From Apteryx mantelli (lineage: Eukaryota; Chordata; Aves; Apterygiformes; Apterygidae), in NCBI RefSeq assembly GCF_036417845.1, contig NC_089979.1:50352775-50416774 (forward strand): a stretch of 64,000 nt of DNA, read 5' to 3'. The translations under genes and the position numbers were made by a program. The notes beneath the pieces were generated by a model, which had not been told where the DNA came from, made no database searches, and saw only the letters and a program-made list of their open reading frames with translations. Positions 24,368 to 37,150 of this stretch are shown here, piece after piece. Within the stretch, counting starts at the first letter, position 1. Each line of letters starts with the position of its first letter.

Positions 24368-27066
24368 TCCAACAACTTTCAGCAGAGTTCTTTCAGGCAC
24401 TTTTGACTAAGCATAGCATTCTTTGTTTCTTTTACTGGACTTTTCAGCAGGAGAGTTTCTCCAAAATATTATTGTTATTATTAAAATGATGAGAAGAGTG
24501 TATTATTTGCCCCTAGGCATTTTACAAAAATCTTCTGACTAATTTTCATGAATGCTTTCCTAAAAGTTCTGCAAATGGCATCCTAGAACGTGCCCTGGAA
24601 CATGGGAAAAAGGAGGTTGCATCAACTATAGGTAAAATGAAAGAATAAATATGATTTTCAAGTTTTTCTTAATACTTGTTTTTCATTCCACTTGGTTCAT
24701 AAGGATAGGAATAAATATCTTTGTCATTTTTGCTGGAGGTCATCTTGGCTGACTAAAGGTCAGAACAAGCAGCTTTATCAGCCTTTAATTTAGATGCTGA
24801 ATAACAAAGAGATCTTTTCCTCTAACCTCTTTTGGGTATTTGAGTTATAGTAAGGAGATACTTGAAAAAAACAACAAATAGCTTTAAATGGTCTTACTAG
24901 AAGTACCTCACCCTCTTATTTGTTCAAGTTTAGTTTCTGAGGTGCTTTTAACAATCATACTGGCTCTCTGGTCATCTATAAACACTCCTGAAAAGTCAAA
25001 ATGGACATGGTTTAATCTTTAGAACAAAAAACAAGAATCTTTTGCCACCCTACTTTAGTAATGGATTATAGGAATAACATTTCCAGGCTTTTGTTGTGCA
25101 TGATAAAAAAAACATATATAGATTTAAAAAGCCATGTTCTCTTCTTCTGTTTTCAGGTCATTTTTTATGATGCCTCTTGCTAACACTCCAACTATAAATA
25201 CATAATGAGTACTCAGTATGCACAGTCAGTGGTTTTTTTTCTTCCATTCAGTCTCTCGCAGCTGACTTTGCTTGGCTTCCAGGTTGTATTAAGACTTTTG
25301 GCTTTGAGGCTTCACTGAGAAATCTCAACATAGACTTAGAGCTTAGCAAGTGAGGGCTGTGAATAAAATCAGCCAGAAATACTGACAGTAAGTCAGAGGT
25401 GGGGAGCAAGGAGTAGAGGAAGCAATTGACTACCGGTGAAATCTAGGATTAAAAACATATCATTGGAAAAAATAGCAGAATATGAGATTCTCTGAAATAT
25501 TCTCTGACTTAAAATCAGAGCCCCAATAAAAATTGAAATAAAAAAGTTCTGGCTTGGCTGTTTTATGTAAAATTCCCTCTTTACCTTTCAGACACAGATC
25601 AGGTACTGGGTGTTTCCTTTTCTTCTGTTCTTTAAAAGCCAAATTAAATCCATGGTTGTTTTATGGAGAAAATTGTAAGCTAGGGGGGTTTATAAAAAGA
25701 TCTACAGAATGAAAGGTTTAGTCTTTTGACAGGGAACTAACAGGAGTGCTGCATATACTCAGTTATCGTAGTCTTTCTCCCGCAGTAATTTTTACCAACC
25801 TAAGCTCCAATTTTATACTCATTACTCAGGCAAGCCACTCATTGTTTTCACTGGCAGCTTTGCCCGAGCATGAAAGTCAAGAGGAAGCTTTGAAACTGCG
25901 AAGACATTGTAGAAAATTGTAACTGTTGGACTGATTTAAAGTTAAAGCCTGAGTTGTGGTACTGAAAGCTGTCTGAGAGTCTGCGACAGCAAAGATCCCT
26001 GTAGCCAGTCAAGGGCACACCCTCTTCTGCCTGACCAGACTTCCTTGGTCCTGGTCTGCATGGTCTACCTAAAGCACTAGGAGATGTCTGTGATGAGTTA
26101 AGAGCTACATGTTAAATGAACATGCAATGCTAAAATGGGCGTACAGAGGTGAAACCTGCAACAAAGGACTGCCATTACATTTTCAAATGTAAAACAATGC
26201 ATTGGGGCATGAGTGGCTTGCATCTGCAAAGATGTGTCTGGCATAGAGAGTGAATGTCATAAAGGATTTTTTCGGTGGCTTGACTCAAGTTCAAGAAATC
26301 ATTAGAGTGAAATGGGACTGTGCCAGGGTTTGCTCTGGAGCTGAAACCCCTGGGCAAGAAACCTGTATCAGCCTTTGCAGGACTTATCAATTTTGCAAGT
26401 TTTTAAGGAGCAGCTCTAAACAGAGATATGTCTCAGTTTCTTAGTTGACACTTGTCTTAGCTCTTTTGAAGACAAAAAAAAGTTGGAGGAAGAGAGCGGG
26501 AGCTACAGGGAGTCCAGAAGAGTCCATTGAGCATCCTCCAGATGGCACAGACTGGGGGAAAAGTGTCATATCAGGGGAAGAGTACAAGGGAAGGAAGGAC
26601 GTTGAAGTAGGGAAGGAAAGCTATAACAGGAGAAGAGGTAGCCATGCTTTTTCAGCCAGGTCAATAATCTCATCACTGATTGGGGTTATGCATGATACTG
26701 TGAAGAGTTTGTCTGTTGTTTGGCTGTACTGCGAATTTGGATGCCTCTTGAAATCCCCTCTGTCTGTCCACACACTGCATCAGGAGTCATGGAAAGCACA
26801 AAAGTGTGTGGCAGGGAAGTGCATACTGATCTAGCTGAAGAATGAGGTGATTTTGTGGAGTGGGACTCAGTACACCACTTCTGTTCAAGAGATAGGAGAA
26901 AAGGAAGTCAGACTGGATCTGAAGCTGGCGATCACTCCACTTCTCCAGAAATGCCACAACTGTGCCTGTGGGCTCAGACTCCCTTTTGTCTGCGCTCAGC
27001 TCTGCACATTTGGCATCCTCCATGGAGGTCCAGCCACAAGGGGAAGGTTACCCTGAAACTTGCAGT
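24368..27066. other. Non-coding DNA, no gene seen
   Basis: AT-rich to neutral. The longest frame is 129 codons (26445-26834, +) with no domain and no splice context that I can support. Confidence 0.55.
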
Positions 27067-27118
27067 ACTGCCAGACTGTAAAGCACTGCCAGACTGTTAC
27101 TTCATCTGTACAGATGAA
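27067..27118. repeat. Short tandem duplication followed by an 18-bp palindrome
   Basis: ACTGCCAGACTGT occurs at 27067-27079 and again at 27085-27097 (period 18). Just after it, TTCATCTGTACAGATGAA (27101-27118) is a perfect 18-bp palindrome. Confidence 0.85.
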
Positions 27119-27947
27119 ATCCTTTCAGGCTGAGAACACAGGTCTCCCCCTTCCTGGCCATGTGCTCTGTTGTGAAAAGGAAAAAGCAGAGCAAGCACCA
27201 CGTTTCTGACAGCACACAGAGCAACCTGGCTGAGTTACTCATCAGTCACTCAAGACTGAGCACCCTGTTCTGCCAGGTCCTCCTGCCACTCCAAAAATAT
27301 CCCTGAAGTTTTCTCAGAGTACATGTATGGCTCTGCTGCGGCGGGAACCTCGATAGCAGCTAGACCTCCACCTTATTTAGGGAAGTGTCTAGCAACTTCT
27401 TGGCAAGCAGGCCATCCTGTGGATAAGCTATGATATTGCTAATAATTAGACTGACTTCTCCAGAAGCAAAGGCCAGTGCTAGCAACATGAGAGCCTCCTG
27501 GACTTGTTTAATTTCCATTTGTCCTGAGGATAAGGCAAACATATCTTTCCCAAGCACTGATATGTTCTTCAAGAAGATGAGTCTGATTAATTAATGGGCA
27601 TATGACATCACCACAGACCCCGAGACCTATTACTCAGGGACAGATTTACATTAAAATCTGTAACCCCTTTTAATTAGGAAGCTTCATTTTTAAAAACTAT
27701 TTTGCAATGAAGAATAGAATGAAACCTTGAAATTAGAAATTTCCTACAGAGTGGAGAAATCCAATAGTTATCTTAAAAAGAATTGCAATAGTATTATGGT
27801 TTTGTTTTCAAAGGAAAAATTGATAAAACTCCCAGACCAGCCAGCTCCCCAGTCCCTGCTGCAGAGTGCAATGGATGGATGCCCACAGCTTCCCTGTCCT
27901 TTCTGGGGTTCCCAGGAGTCTAAAGGTGGCTCAGGTGAAGATTGGCA
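27119..27947. other. Non-coding DNA
   Basis: No gene is recognised. The start of a 156-codon + frame (27727-28197) lies here; it has no domain and crosses a G-run, so I treat it as chance. Confidence 0.5.
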
Positions 27948-27966
27948 GGGAGATGGGGAGGGGGGG
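27948..27966 (+). other. Potential G-quadruplex motif
   Basis: GGGAGATGGGGAGGGGGGG offers four G3 runs with loops of 4, 1 and 1 nt on the + strand. A second G-rich run (ggggtgggggg) lies near 28396-28406. Confidence 0.6.
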
Positions 27967-30900
27967 TGCAGAAAAGCTGGTGCTTTTGGGAAGCATGCCT
28001 ATTTCTGGCTGGGAAATTTGACAAAAACGTTATGTTCTGCAGGAACGTGTCAAGGCTGTAGAAGTGGCATTTTCCGGTGTAGGGAGGACTGTTCCATTTC
28101 ATTGTTTCTGATTCGTTTTACCCGGGAGCAAGGAATAAGTCCTGCCTGCTCATGTGTTCTGGCCTATCTCCTGAACAGCTTCTCCCATTACCTTTAGCGG
28201 CTTTCCATGCAATGCCAATTGCTCTTTAACAGCAGCGTTAGCTGATCCCAAGACAATTCATCCTTTTGATATTCTACTGTTTTTATCGTCTCTGGGCAGG
28301 GAATCTCCCTGAACATCCTTGATCCATCAGTTCCTCTCTCCTTGGTGGGAGCTGGCCTTCCAGAGGGAGTATTTGGGAGCTCACAGCAGCAACCGGGGTG
28401 GGGGGCTCCGCAAGACTGAGTTAGTCACAACTCAGTGTCACCTGGTTCATCCAAGCTGCCCAAAGGATTATTTGGATACCTTCACCTACAAGTGTTGCTT
28501 TAAGGATCAATTTTATGGAAACCTTTAGAAGAGGGACTTTGTTCTTTCTGATTGTGCTGCAGAGGTTATACTCTGGGTCATATAATATATGATTCATATG
28601 TTCATTTACACCCTGTTGTGTAAGGGGTCTGCAATGATGGTGGCTCCTGCTATTACCCAGTGCCTCCTAACTTCTTTTACTCTACGTGTCTTCCAGGGTA
28701 ATGCTGAAAAGGGTGTGAGTGGATCCAGGGACCTGCTTCTGCAGGCTCTGCTGAGCCAGGTAATACCAGCAGGCTGGGAGTGGGAAAGCAGCATGTGGCA
28801 ATGCACATCCTGCATGGACTGAGTACAGAGAGTGATTTTTAATACACACGCCCTCAGAAGATAGGAAGGTATCAGATAGGTACAAAGGTACCAGCTGCAG
28901 GCAGGTACCCCAACTCTGCAGTTGTTGTCTTGCATTTTCAAATGTTTTTACAGAAAAAAAATGACAGCAGTAAAAAAAAAAAAAGCCACAAATACTGTTT
29001 CCTGTGCTGTGTGAACTCAGATTTACTTTTACTCTGTTCTGTGTCTGCTCAGCCTATTATCATGCCAAAGAAGCCTCTAAGCACAGCCAATTGCAGCAGT
29101 GGGTTCAATGATTTGGGTAATATCATCACAATAAGGCCATCAGTTACCAGACCACATTACCCTACATACGACAGTGATTTCCTATTTTGTTTTAGGGCAA
29201 TTTTTTTTTTTTTACTGTTGACCACTGTTATTTATTCCATAATAATGTTTTTATAAGCTGCTGGAAAATGGAGAAGGCTGTAGAAGCCTGCAAAATGTGT
29301 AAGTGTTTAAGATGGCCAGCGATGCTGTCTTGCAGAAAACTCTTACTGTGGATCTTAAAAGTTTGTAGTGTTTGTTTGTTCTCTCTGTCCTTCCTAGACA
29401 TCAATTTTCTCCCACAAGCTCTTGATTTTATTTTCTGTAAGCTTTGATGTACTTTTGCAAGCTTCTACCACTGCTTCTTAGACCTTAGCTTCTTAACTAA
29501 AGCCATTTATTGATATACTACATCTCTCAGTGAAGTAGTACGTCAATAAATTAAAGATTAGTTCAGTGTGTCAGCTCTCCCTGAGAATTCTGGGAAACAT
29601 TTGCCACTTTGGATGACTGTGGAGGCCACGCAACATCCTCGCACAGGAAAGATAATAACTCTGAAAGATTTAAGCTATTGCTCCATGGCATTTCCTCAAA
29701 CTAAATTTTTTTTGAAAGTCACCTTTTAAACTAATTCGTAGATTCTGCTTGCTACTAGGCAAACAGGTGGCCTGTTAGGTTTATATGTTGCAAAGAAAGG
29801 TGTCTAAAACAGTTTTAAGCTGTCTCTTACTGCATTTGGTTTTTCCTCTGCTCTGATCTGATTTTATGCCAGCTATTCATAGTGATAAACAGTTCTGTCC
29901 TGTATTTAAACACATCAATTTCCCTGTGTGACTTAGATCTTACCAATTGTACTTTTGACAAATGTGACTACAAAACTTTCATTGCAATTTATTTTTTCCA
30001 GTGACATGGATTGAGGTGCATTACCACTGAATGGGGTGCAATTGTTCTTGTCTTAACAGTTCATGTGAGTTACTTAAATGTTCTTTATTGCTGTTTTTAC
30101 ATTGACACTCATTCATTCCTCAGTGTTTAGTTCAGGATTTTGTACTGTTTACTTGTTAGATTTTAAGCCTTCTTCCTGCAGTCAGTTTCTAGGATTTTAC
30201 TTCAGATAAGATTTTCAAAATGGGAGCCAAAAATTAGAGTTCAAGCCAATATGTGCATACCTAAATAGGTGTTTTATTTATTAGTGTTCCAGTTGCAGAG
30301 CAGTTGATACCATCAATTTAATTTAGGAGATGCTGGACATTCTGCATTTGTATAGATGAAATCTCATTATTTCAGTGCCTAGTTAAAGATTTGATCTAAC
30401 TTCAGTTCTTCTGTTTTGAAAACTGTGCCTCAGCTTCTAGAATCCAAAATGTGTGCTTCCCTGTCAATATGCATTTTCCCAAACATATATCCACGTCCTT
30501 ATACTTCACCCAATTAAGTAGATGGACATGAAATGGCGAATCAGAAACATCTCAAGCATACAAAAAGCCCTGGCTAGAAATAAAATGGTGCTATTTGGTT
30601 CCTGTGTATTCCCCATTCAGTTGCTCAGGGAATGTGACTTTTTCTGTTTTCTGCTTGCTCATGAGACAATTCAGATTTCTGCTGTGACTGCTATTGGTAC
30701 TAGGATGGTATGTGGAAACCTCGGTGAAGGAGCAGGACTTAGTTGCACACTAGGTGTTATTCTAAGAGAGTGTTTGTGATTTGTAGGGGGTCTTCACAAG
30801 TTATTCACTTCTACTATTCACTGTTTGTGCTGAGCGAATGGTTACTGAAGTCTCTTGACTGGATGAAGGGAACATTTAAAATGGAAGAATAATGAATGAT

Positions 30901-33499
30901 ACATAGCAGATAGGGCTTGTAATGAACATTTTGTTGTGCAAAGACACCTATGTTAACATATGAATGTGGCCATTTGTATGAAGAGCAGTCGTTCTCCAAA
31001 CATTCATGGGGAACAAAATCCTGTTTGCACAAAGGTTCATGAATAATGAATATAAACAGGGACATGAAGAGGGCACTTAGATACCATGGTGATGGGTGTA
31101 GGATAATGGCATATACATAGCCAGCTGGCTTTACACAGTCAATTGAATGAATGATTCCTGATAAACCTTCCTTGAGTATTTCACCCAGGTACAAGAGATA
31201 CCCTAAGGCCTTCTTAGAAAGAAATCTGAAGCTATTTAAATATTTTGTGGCAAAATCCTTATCAGAGATGTATCACTCTAGTATGAAGCCTGTTGGAGAT
31301 GTATGCTCTGGTAAAACTTTGCACCGTAAGGCTTTATTATTACCCATATTGCCTCTAAAATGCAAGCTTACAGATGCTAGAATGCCTGGGAGGATACCTC
31401 ACATGCCCAAGCTTGACTGATAGGCAATTTTGGGAGGAGTCAGTCATAGTAACTAAGGTTTCTGTATCAACCCTTGCCTCCGAGGAGAGCTGGAGTCTTC
31501 AGCTTCCCCATTGTCGAGGAGCAGCAATGAAGAAGAAATGACCATAATTAGCTGCCTACCTGATGTTCAACAATGGGCAGGTTTCCTCCCATTGCTGATG
31601 GGCAAAATAGCAGAAATTACTTTAAAAGAACAAGAATCCTGCAAATTATGTTTCTTCTGTCAAATAGGAAGTTGTCAATGTACAGAGAAAAGAAATACCC
31701 AGTGTCATCCTACATGTTCCGGGAGGTAAAGAGTTATTCATGCACCAGACTCCGGTGATGGGACTAGACAAATTCACCTCAGCTCCAGCATGGACCTCAC
31801 CTTGTGAAATTCCCTTCATTTGTAGGTAATCTTCATCTGGCTGAATATTCTACTCTCAGCTAAATTTCTCTGCTAGAAACAGGTATACTCACATCGAGAA
31901 TGTACTAGCTACTTTGGGCTAAATCTCCACGGAGATGCTCTTGGTGTGCCCTGACTGTCATCCCAAGCAATGAGTGAAAACCCCTATATGTGACCCCAGC
32001 ATAATACACCTTTCAGTGACTGGGTAGGCAAGAAAGGTATCTGAGAACTGTTAATCTCTGTTTCTCGGAGTCTTACACACGTTAGCCCTGGCATTTAACT
32101 TTGTAATGTTTTCAAAGAAATCCTGAGCAGACAGTACTTTGGCCTGTGTTTCAGCAAAGCTGTAGTGAAGGAAAATTGAATAGTAATAGCTACATTTAAT
32201 AGTGCTTCCTCCACCACAGTACAACTGTTTGCTATAATCATTCATGGAGGAACTTCACCCCTAGATACACAATTAGGATGTAGGCAATTACAGGCAAGTC
32301 TTTGGACATTTATCCAAAAGGATACTTTTGCTACCTGGTTAAATGTGTAATAGTTATCAGTTATTAGGAACCTGCCCGTATACAGGCCATTGGTGAGCTT
32401 TTACTAAAGCTAAGAGTAAAATGTAAAATGTCAAACAACCATCTCTGACTGACACTTGGGAAACTGAGCTGCTGATGGTTAGTATCCCATTTACAATTAA
32501 AATCTGGCCTCCTTTTCTAATTTTTGTTGATGTGTGTTGGTCTGTGGACTCCTAGTAGACATCCTGGATTTTTAAATAGATCTTGCTTTGACTTCCAAGT
32601 GCCATACAATTAACAATTCTAAAAACGCTGCCTTTTAATTTCACTGCTTGTATTCATTTTTATGTGCCCTCTGAATTTGCTATCATGGCATGCCTCTTGT
32701 AGGCTCTAGTTTAGTATATCAGATGTCTGTATTTCTATTTAAGATACAGAGGGAGCTAGTCTATACATCTATATAGGAGTGATTCTTCCTCCTGAACAAT
32801 GCAAAGCTTTACATAGCTCCTCAAAGCTAAATTCCCCCTTACTTCACTGCACTGACTTGGGAATATGATGCTGCCATGTAATCACAGTTGTTTTAAGGCA
32901 GGAACCCTGACTGTGGGCCCAGGAGTCTGCATCAAAGTGCCCATGGTCCGCAGCTGGGCACATGCACACACAGAGCTGTACCTGTGAGCATAACGTTACT
33001 TCAGCTGTTTTGAAACGTGGTGTGCAGTTCTTGATAGTCCCTTTAGTGTCTCTAGGAACAAACAGTTTCAAAATGCACATAAATCCAGTTGCCTAGGAAG
33101 TGCTCTAGGAAGCACTACAAGAAGGAAATGGTCTTTGCATCATTCTGTAAGCCAGAAGTTCCTAAATTTTTGAAGGCCTCCCCTTGTAAGATTCCTGCTC
33201 CTCCTAATCTTTCCTCTTCGAATAACTGCAAGATTTTGAAAATGGCTGAGCTCCAAGAAAGGATGGGGGAATGTGGTGCTAAGTCCGAAAGAGCAGCACC
33301 TCGCCCAGAGCCATGCTAGCACAGGTGGCTGCCCAGCAGGACCTTGTCTTGGCAGCAAGAATAGCTGAGAATGCCTGAGGCAAAGAACCAATGGTACGTT
33401 TTGGGGGCATATATCTAGAAAAAAAATGGGGCAGGATCTTAGCAAGTTTGAAGATGGATTTTCCTCAGTTTAGGAGGAGAATTATAACAAGTTATTGCC
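27967..33499. other. Non-coding DNA, no gene seen
   Basis: Mostly AT-rich unique sequence. There are poly-A and poly-T runs near 28971-28984 and 29202-29213, and a short imperfect inverted repeat (attcatg...catgaat) at about 31000-31050. Frames reach 126 codons at most (30814-31194, minus strand) and have no domain. Confidence 0.5.
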
Positions 33500-33565
33500 T
33501 GCCATCTCTGGCGTTTGCGCTTAATGACCCAAAGGGTCCCTTCAGTCCTACGTTTCTATGGACTG
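33500..33565 (+). mobile_element. CR1 LINE 3' terminus
   Basis: The piece ttaatgacccaaagggtccc followed by ttcagtcctacgtttctatg is the sense-strand 3' terminus of a CR1 element (gatgacc..agggtcccttccagtcctay.tttctatg). Only the last 60-70 bp are clear; the sequence upstream to about 33390 may belong but is too worn. Confidence 0.6.
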
Positions 33566-34992
33566 CAGTAATAGTCAAAAATCACTGTGGAGCGTGTTCC
33601 ACTTATCATTCATTTGGATTTGTTTATTGCTGTATTTTCCCAAGTTGATGCTATGTTACTTTGCTTCCTAATACAGTTCCTGTTTCATACAAATACTCAG
33701 AGCTTTGAAGAAGAGAAGTATTACCTATTAGTGTGCCCAAGAAAGGTATTTAGTAATCCTAGGTGCCTAAACTAGTAATTTAACTGGTATTTAGTGGGTG
33801 AATGCTTAGACTGGTAATTTTTGCTCATTTTACAAGTCTTCCCCAGTAACCCTATCCTTCTTGCTGCTGCTAATCCCTGGCAGGGGGAATATGGGAAGAT
33901 TACAAAAGCTGCCAGTAATTTTCAGGACCAAAATTCAGTCTCCTGGTACCTTCCTGATCTCTTCATTGCTTTGTTCCAGCAAAAGGCCCTTGGTAGACAG
34001 AAGGACACTAGTTCCTGAAAAGAATTTCAAAAAGTGAATAAATTTGGTATCTGCTTAGAAGTAATACAAAACAAGAGCATCTGCCAGAGACAGGAGCATG
34101 TTGTTGGCTTAGTAAAACAGCAGGGGAACCTGCTGTTGACCAGATTTGTCCATATCAGGGCAGGTGTCTCTGCAGTTAATAAGAATTACTATTTACACTT
34201 GTTTTTAGAGATTTGGAGACATGGGGATAATATAGATAGCCCATAAGTCATAAAGAGCAAGTAGATATGACACATGCTCCCGTTAATGTATAGTGCTACT
34301 CCTTGGAGTTTGTGATATTGAGACATTACAAACTACGAAATGAAATACAGATGGCTCTGAATCTTGTATATATTTGTTTAATTAGAGCAGAATATATTTT
34401 AAGACAGATTTTTATTCTGAATCCCAGATGGGAAAAATGACGAGCAGAATTGCATGTACACTGAGTGTGTTAATAACTGACACATGGCAGCACGGGGTAA
34501 GTGGGCCAGATTTGCTGCATGTCTTCATAAAAAACCCAAAAACTAAAACATGAGCAATTAAGCATAAACAGTCATTTTCCTATGATAAAGTGTGTTCTGC
34601 TAAGTCAGTTGATGCATTAAGGCCAGTTTTTTTAGTCAGTGCAAGTGAGTCTCTTTCCATTCGTGTCAAGGCAGTCCAAAGCTTCCCAGAAGTGTCTTCC
34701 AGGTTGCTCTGGCCCTGAAGGGAGAAAACAGAGGGAAGGTTTGGGACGGAGCAACTGAGGAAACCCCTCTGCAGTCAGGATTACTGTTTTTGCTGCTACT
34801 TGGAGCCCAGAAAAGTCAGCAGCTACAGGGGCTAGAAGGGGTTATTTTGCCTTTTTTTTCCTCTCTCTGTGTCCCTCAGCAGTAGCTTCACCCTGTGCAT
34901 CCTCACCAGCTTGGCTTTGCTGGACTCTGGCATAGGCAAAGTAGACTGTGGAAAAAGGGGGCAGCGGCTCTTCTGCTGCCTCTGATGTTGTT
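33566..34992. other. Non-coding DNA
   Basis: No gene or repeat was recognised. Confidence 0.55.
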
Positions 34993-35023
34993 TTCAGAGT
35001 CAATAGCTGCTTCAGAGTCAATA
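34993..35023. repeat. 13-bp direct repeat, period 18
   Basis: TTCAGAGTCAATA is at 34993-35005 and 35011-35023, and a partial third unit (cagagtca) follows at 35026. It lies inside a 122-codon frame (34895-35263) that has no domain. Confidence 0.8.
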
Positions 35024-37015
35024 CCCAGAGTCAGGCCTGCAGCAGATTCATGGCAGCTGCACAAAAAGCAAAGGCCAGCTGCATGGAAGGACTATTGCAA
35101 GGCAACGGTGTCTAAACCATTGCTATTTATAATCAAAACAGAAGACATTTTACTCTGTGCTGACTCCTGGCTGAATAATGCAACACGTCATGAAGACGAA
35201 ACATGCCTTCTCCTTTGCTGTGGACACACGCTTCCTCAGCCAGCTGTAAAATACAAATTTTGAATCAGTACTACTAGTCTTCCTTGTTTAGATCAGTTAA
35301 TCCCAGGTACAATGAGACACAACAGTGTTTTTAAAAGAAAACCTGCAAAAGTATTACAGTTAAAGAAAGCAGGTTGTCTTGAGCTGACAAGGAATAGGAA
35401 TGCCAGTTGACTTGGCTGGGGCTGACTCGTGCGAGGGAATGGTTCTCTTTTTATGCAGTCATTGTTGGCTGCGTGGAGGTGGAAATATTAGAGGCTCTGC
35501 ACACATTTGCTTCTCATTGTGCTGTGGGGGGAAAAAAAAAGGACATTATCAGATGTGGCCAGTTTCTGTGAAGAAATACACCCCAGTGGTTTTTTTTTTT
35601 TTTTTTTTTTTGGCCCTACTCTGAAGTGTAAAATAGGCTCACTTCCACTAAACAACACCTTTTGTGGCAGGCTGACTACATTTCTGTTCTCCAACATAAA
35701 ATGTTATTTTTCTTTACAGGTGTGAGCAAGATAAAACCTCCCTTCAGGGAATCTATATAATCTATGTAACACAATTCTTCCATGGATTCTTACCCTATGG
35801 GTTAAATCCCATCCTACTGCCAAAGACACACAGAGGAAAACTACTGTGTAGGCTACTTGACCGGCTTTTGCCCTGGCAATACAGAGGCTATCCTAACAAG
35901 TGTGGTCAAAGTCTCAAGAAACCATTTTTTCTCACCTGGACTTTGACCAGAATGGTCACCACCAAATCTGTCACATAAAGGGGACCTTGATCACCTGCAG
36001 GCCCCTTGTGGGCTAGCTCAGGGGAATTAGAAGGGAGAAAATGGGAAAAAGGGGCAGGTGTCACACAGCCGACAGAACTGGACAGTCCATTCTTAATACC
36101 CACATCAGGGTGACAACAGTGAGGAGGAATGGGCAAGAGCAAGAGCAGGGAAGGTGAGTCCTCCAAGATGAACCAAAACCAAAATGGTTCTGGGAATGGT
36201 GAGATTATGATCATGAAGATTTTTACACTTAATTCTCCTTCTAAATTGGGAAACAGCTTTAAAAAATTTAATGTGTGTACACATGTCTATGTGGAAGAAG
36301 GGGGAGGGTCAAGAGAAAAGCCTGAAGTACTTGGTTTCTGCTGGATATTTACTGCTTCAAAATACTGGAAAGGAATGATATCTTTCATACTTGATTTTTG
36401 CTGAAGTACAAAGCAAATCCTCTCTGCATTAAACAGAGAAGCGCATTCTTGAGAGTAAGGACCCTTAAAGACTCTTGTGTTTTGTTTTGTTTTTTTTTCC
36501 TTCTGGGCAATGAATGACTAGTCCCTTGACACCACTAACTGTTTATGTAGAAAAGCTAATTTCACTTCTGCCAATAAAGTTCTCTTGCCAGTCTGAGTTT
36601 CTCATTAAAATTAATATTCTTATTGTATGTCCCTGTCTTTTCCCTTGCTGAGAGAGAAACTAATAGTCTTTCATTCAGGGCCAAATTCCCATCTCTTCTC
36701 AATCCCAAAGCAGAGAAAGGGGGAGAATGTAATTGCATATGGAAAGGCACATTGGCAAGAACACAGTCCTTTGGAGATGTGCTTCATTTCATGGTAAGGA
36801 GAAGTATCTCAGGGACTGTATCATTCAGTTGGGCTGTAGGAGACTTTGGTTCACTTCTCTCTTGGAAAAAGCTTCAAGCTTACACCTCATGGGGGAATAC
36901 CATAAGTAACAGCCCAGGGACTGTGGGGAATCACTCCCAATTTCTCTCCAGTGAAGCAGCTCCATTTTACAAGAGAGAATTAAGTAGCCAGGGAGAGTAA
37001 GTATGGAGACATGGC
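35024..37015. other. Non-coding DNA with a 22-nt poly-T run
   Basis: The T run is at 35590-35611 and an A run at 35532-35540. No gene is seen. Confidence 0.55.
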
Positions 37016-37150
37016 AGGGGGATTAGGGCACTCAGCTGGGGTGTTTCAGTTCCTGCTCTACTTAGTAAGAAAACTTTACTAAGCCACTAGATAAAAAGAG
37101 GCATTATTTCCTCTGTTAGCTCTGCTTGGAACAGAGTTATTAAGAGAATA
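37016..37150 (+). mobile_element. tRNA-headed SINE relic (MIR1_Amn-like)
   Basis: gggattagggcactcagctg resembles a pol III A box (T-R-G-N..A-N-Y-N-G-G) and tgtttcagttcctgctctac resembles a B box (GGTTCRANTCC). Both are spaced as in the tRNA-like head of amniote CORE-SINEs (ggttagggcact...caggttcaattcc). The body after about 37080 is too diverged to trace. Confidence 0.45.

Noticed and set aside
27727..28197. 156-codon + frame, the longest in the window
   Set aside because: No domain, no signal peptide or repeat family; ends without coding context and crosses a G-rich run. Length is compatible with chance in 64 kb.
28960..28984. Processed pseudogene marked by an A run
   Set aside because: The A run has no upstream coding similarity and no target-site duplication that I can see.
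34895..35263. 122-codon + frame with a hydrophobic stretch near its start
   Set aside because: The hydrophobic run resembles a signal segment, but the frame contains a recent 13-bp direct repeat and no domain, so it is probably chance.
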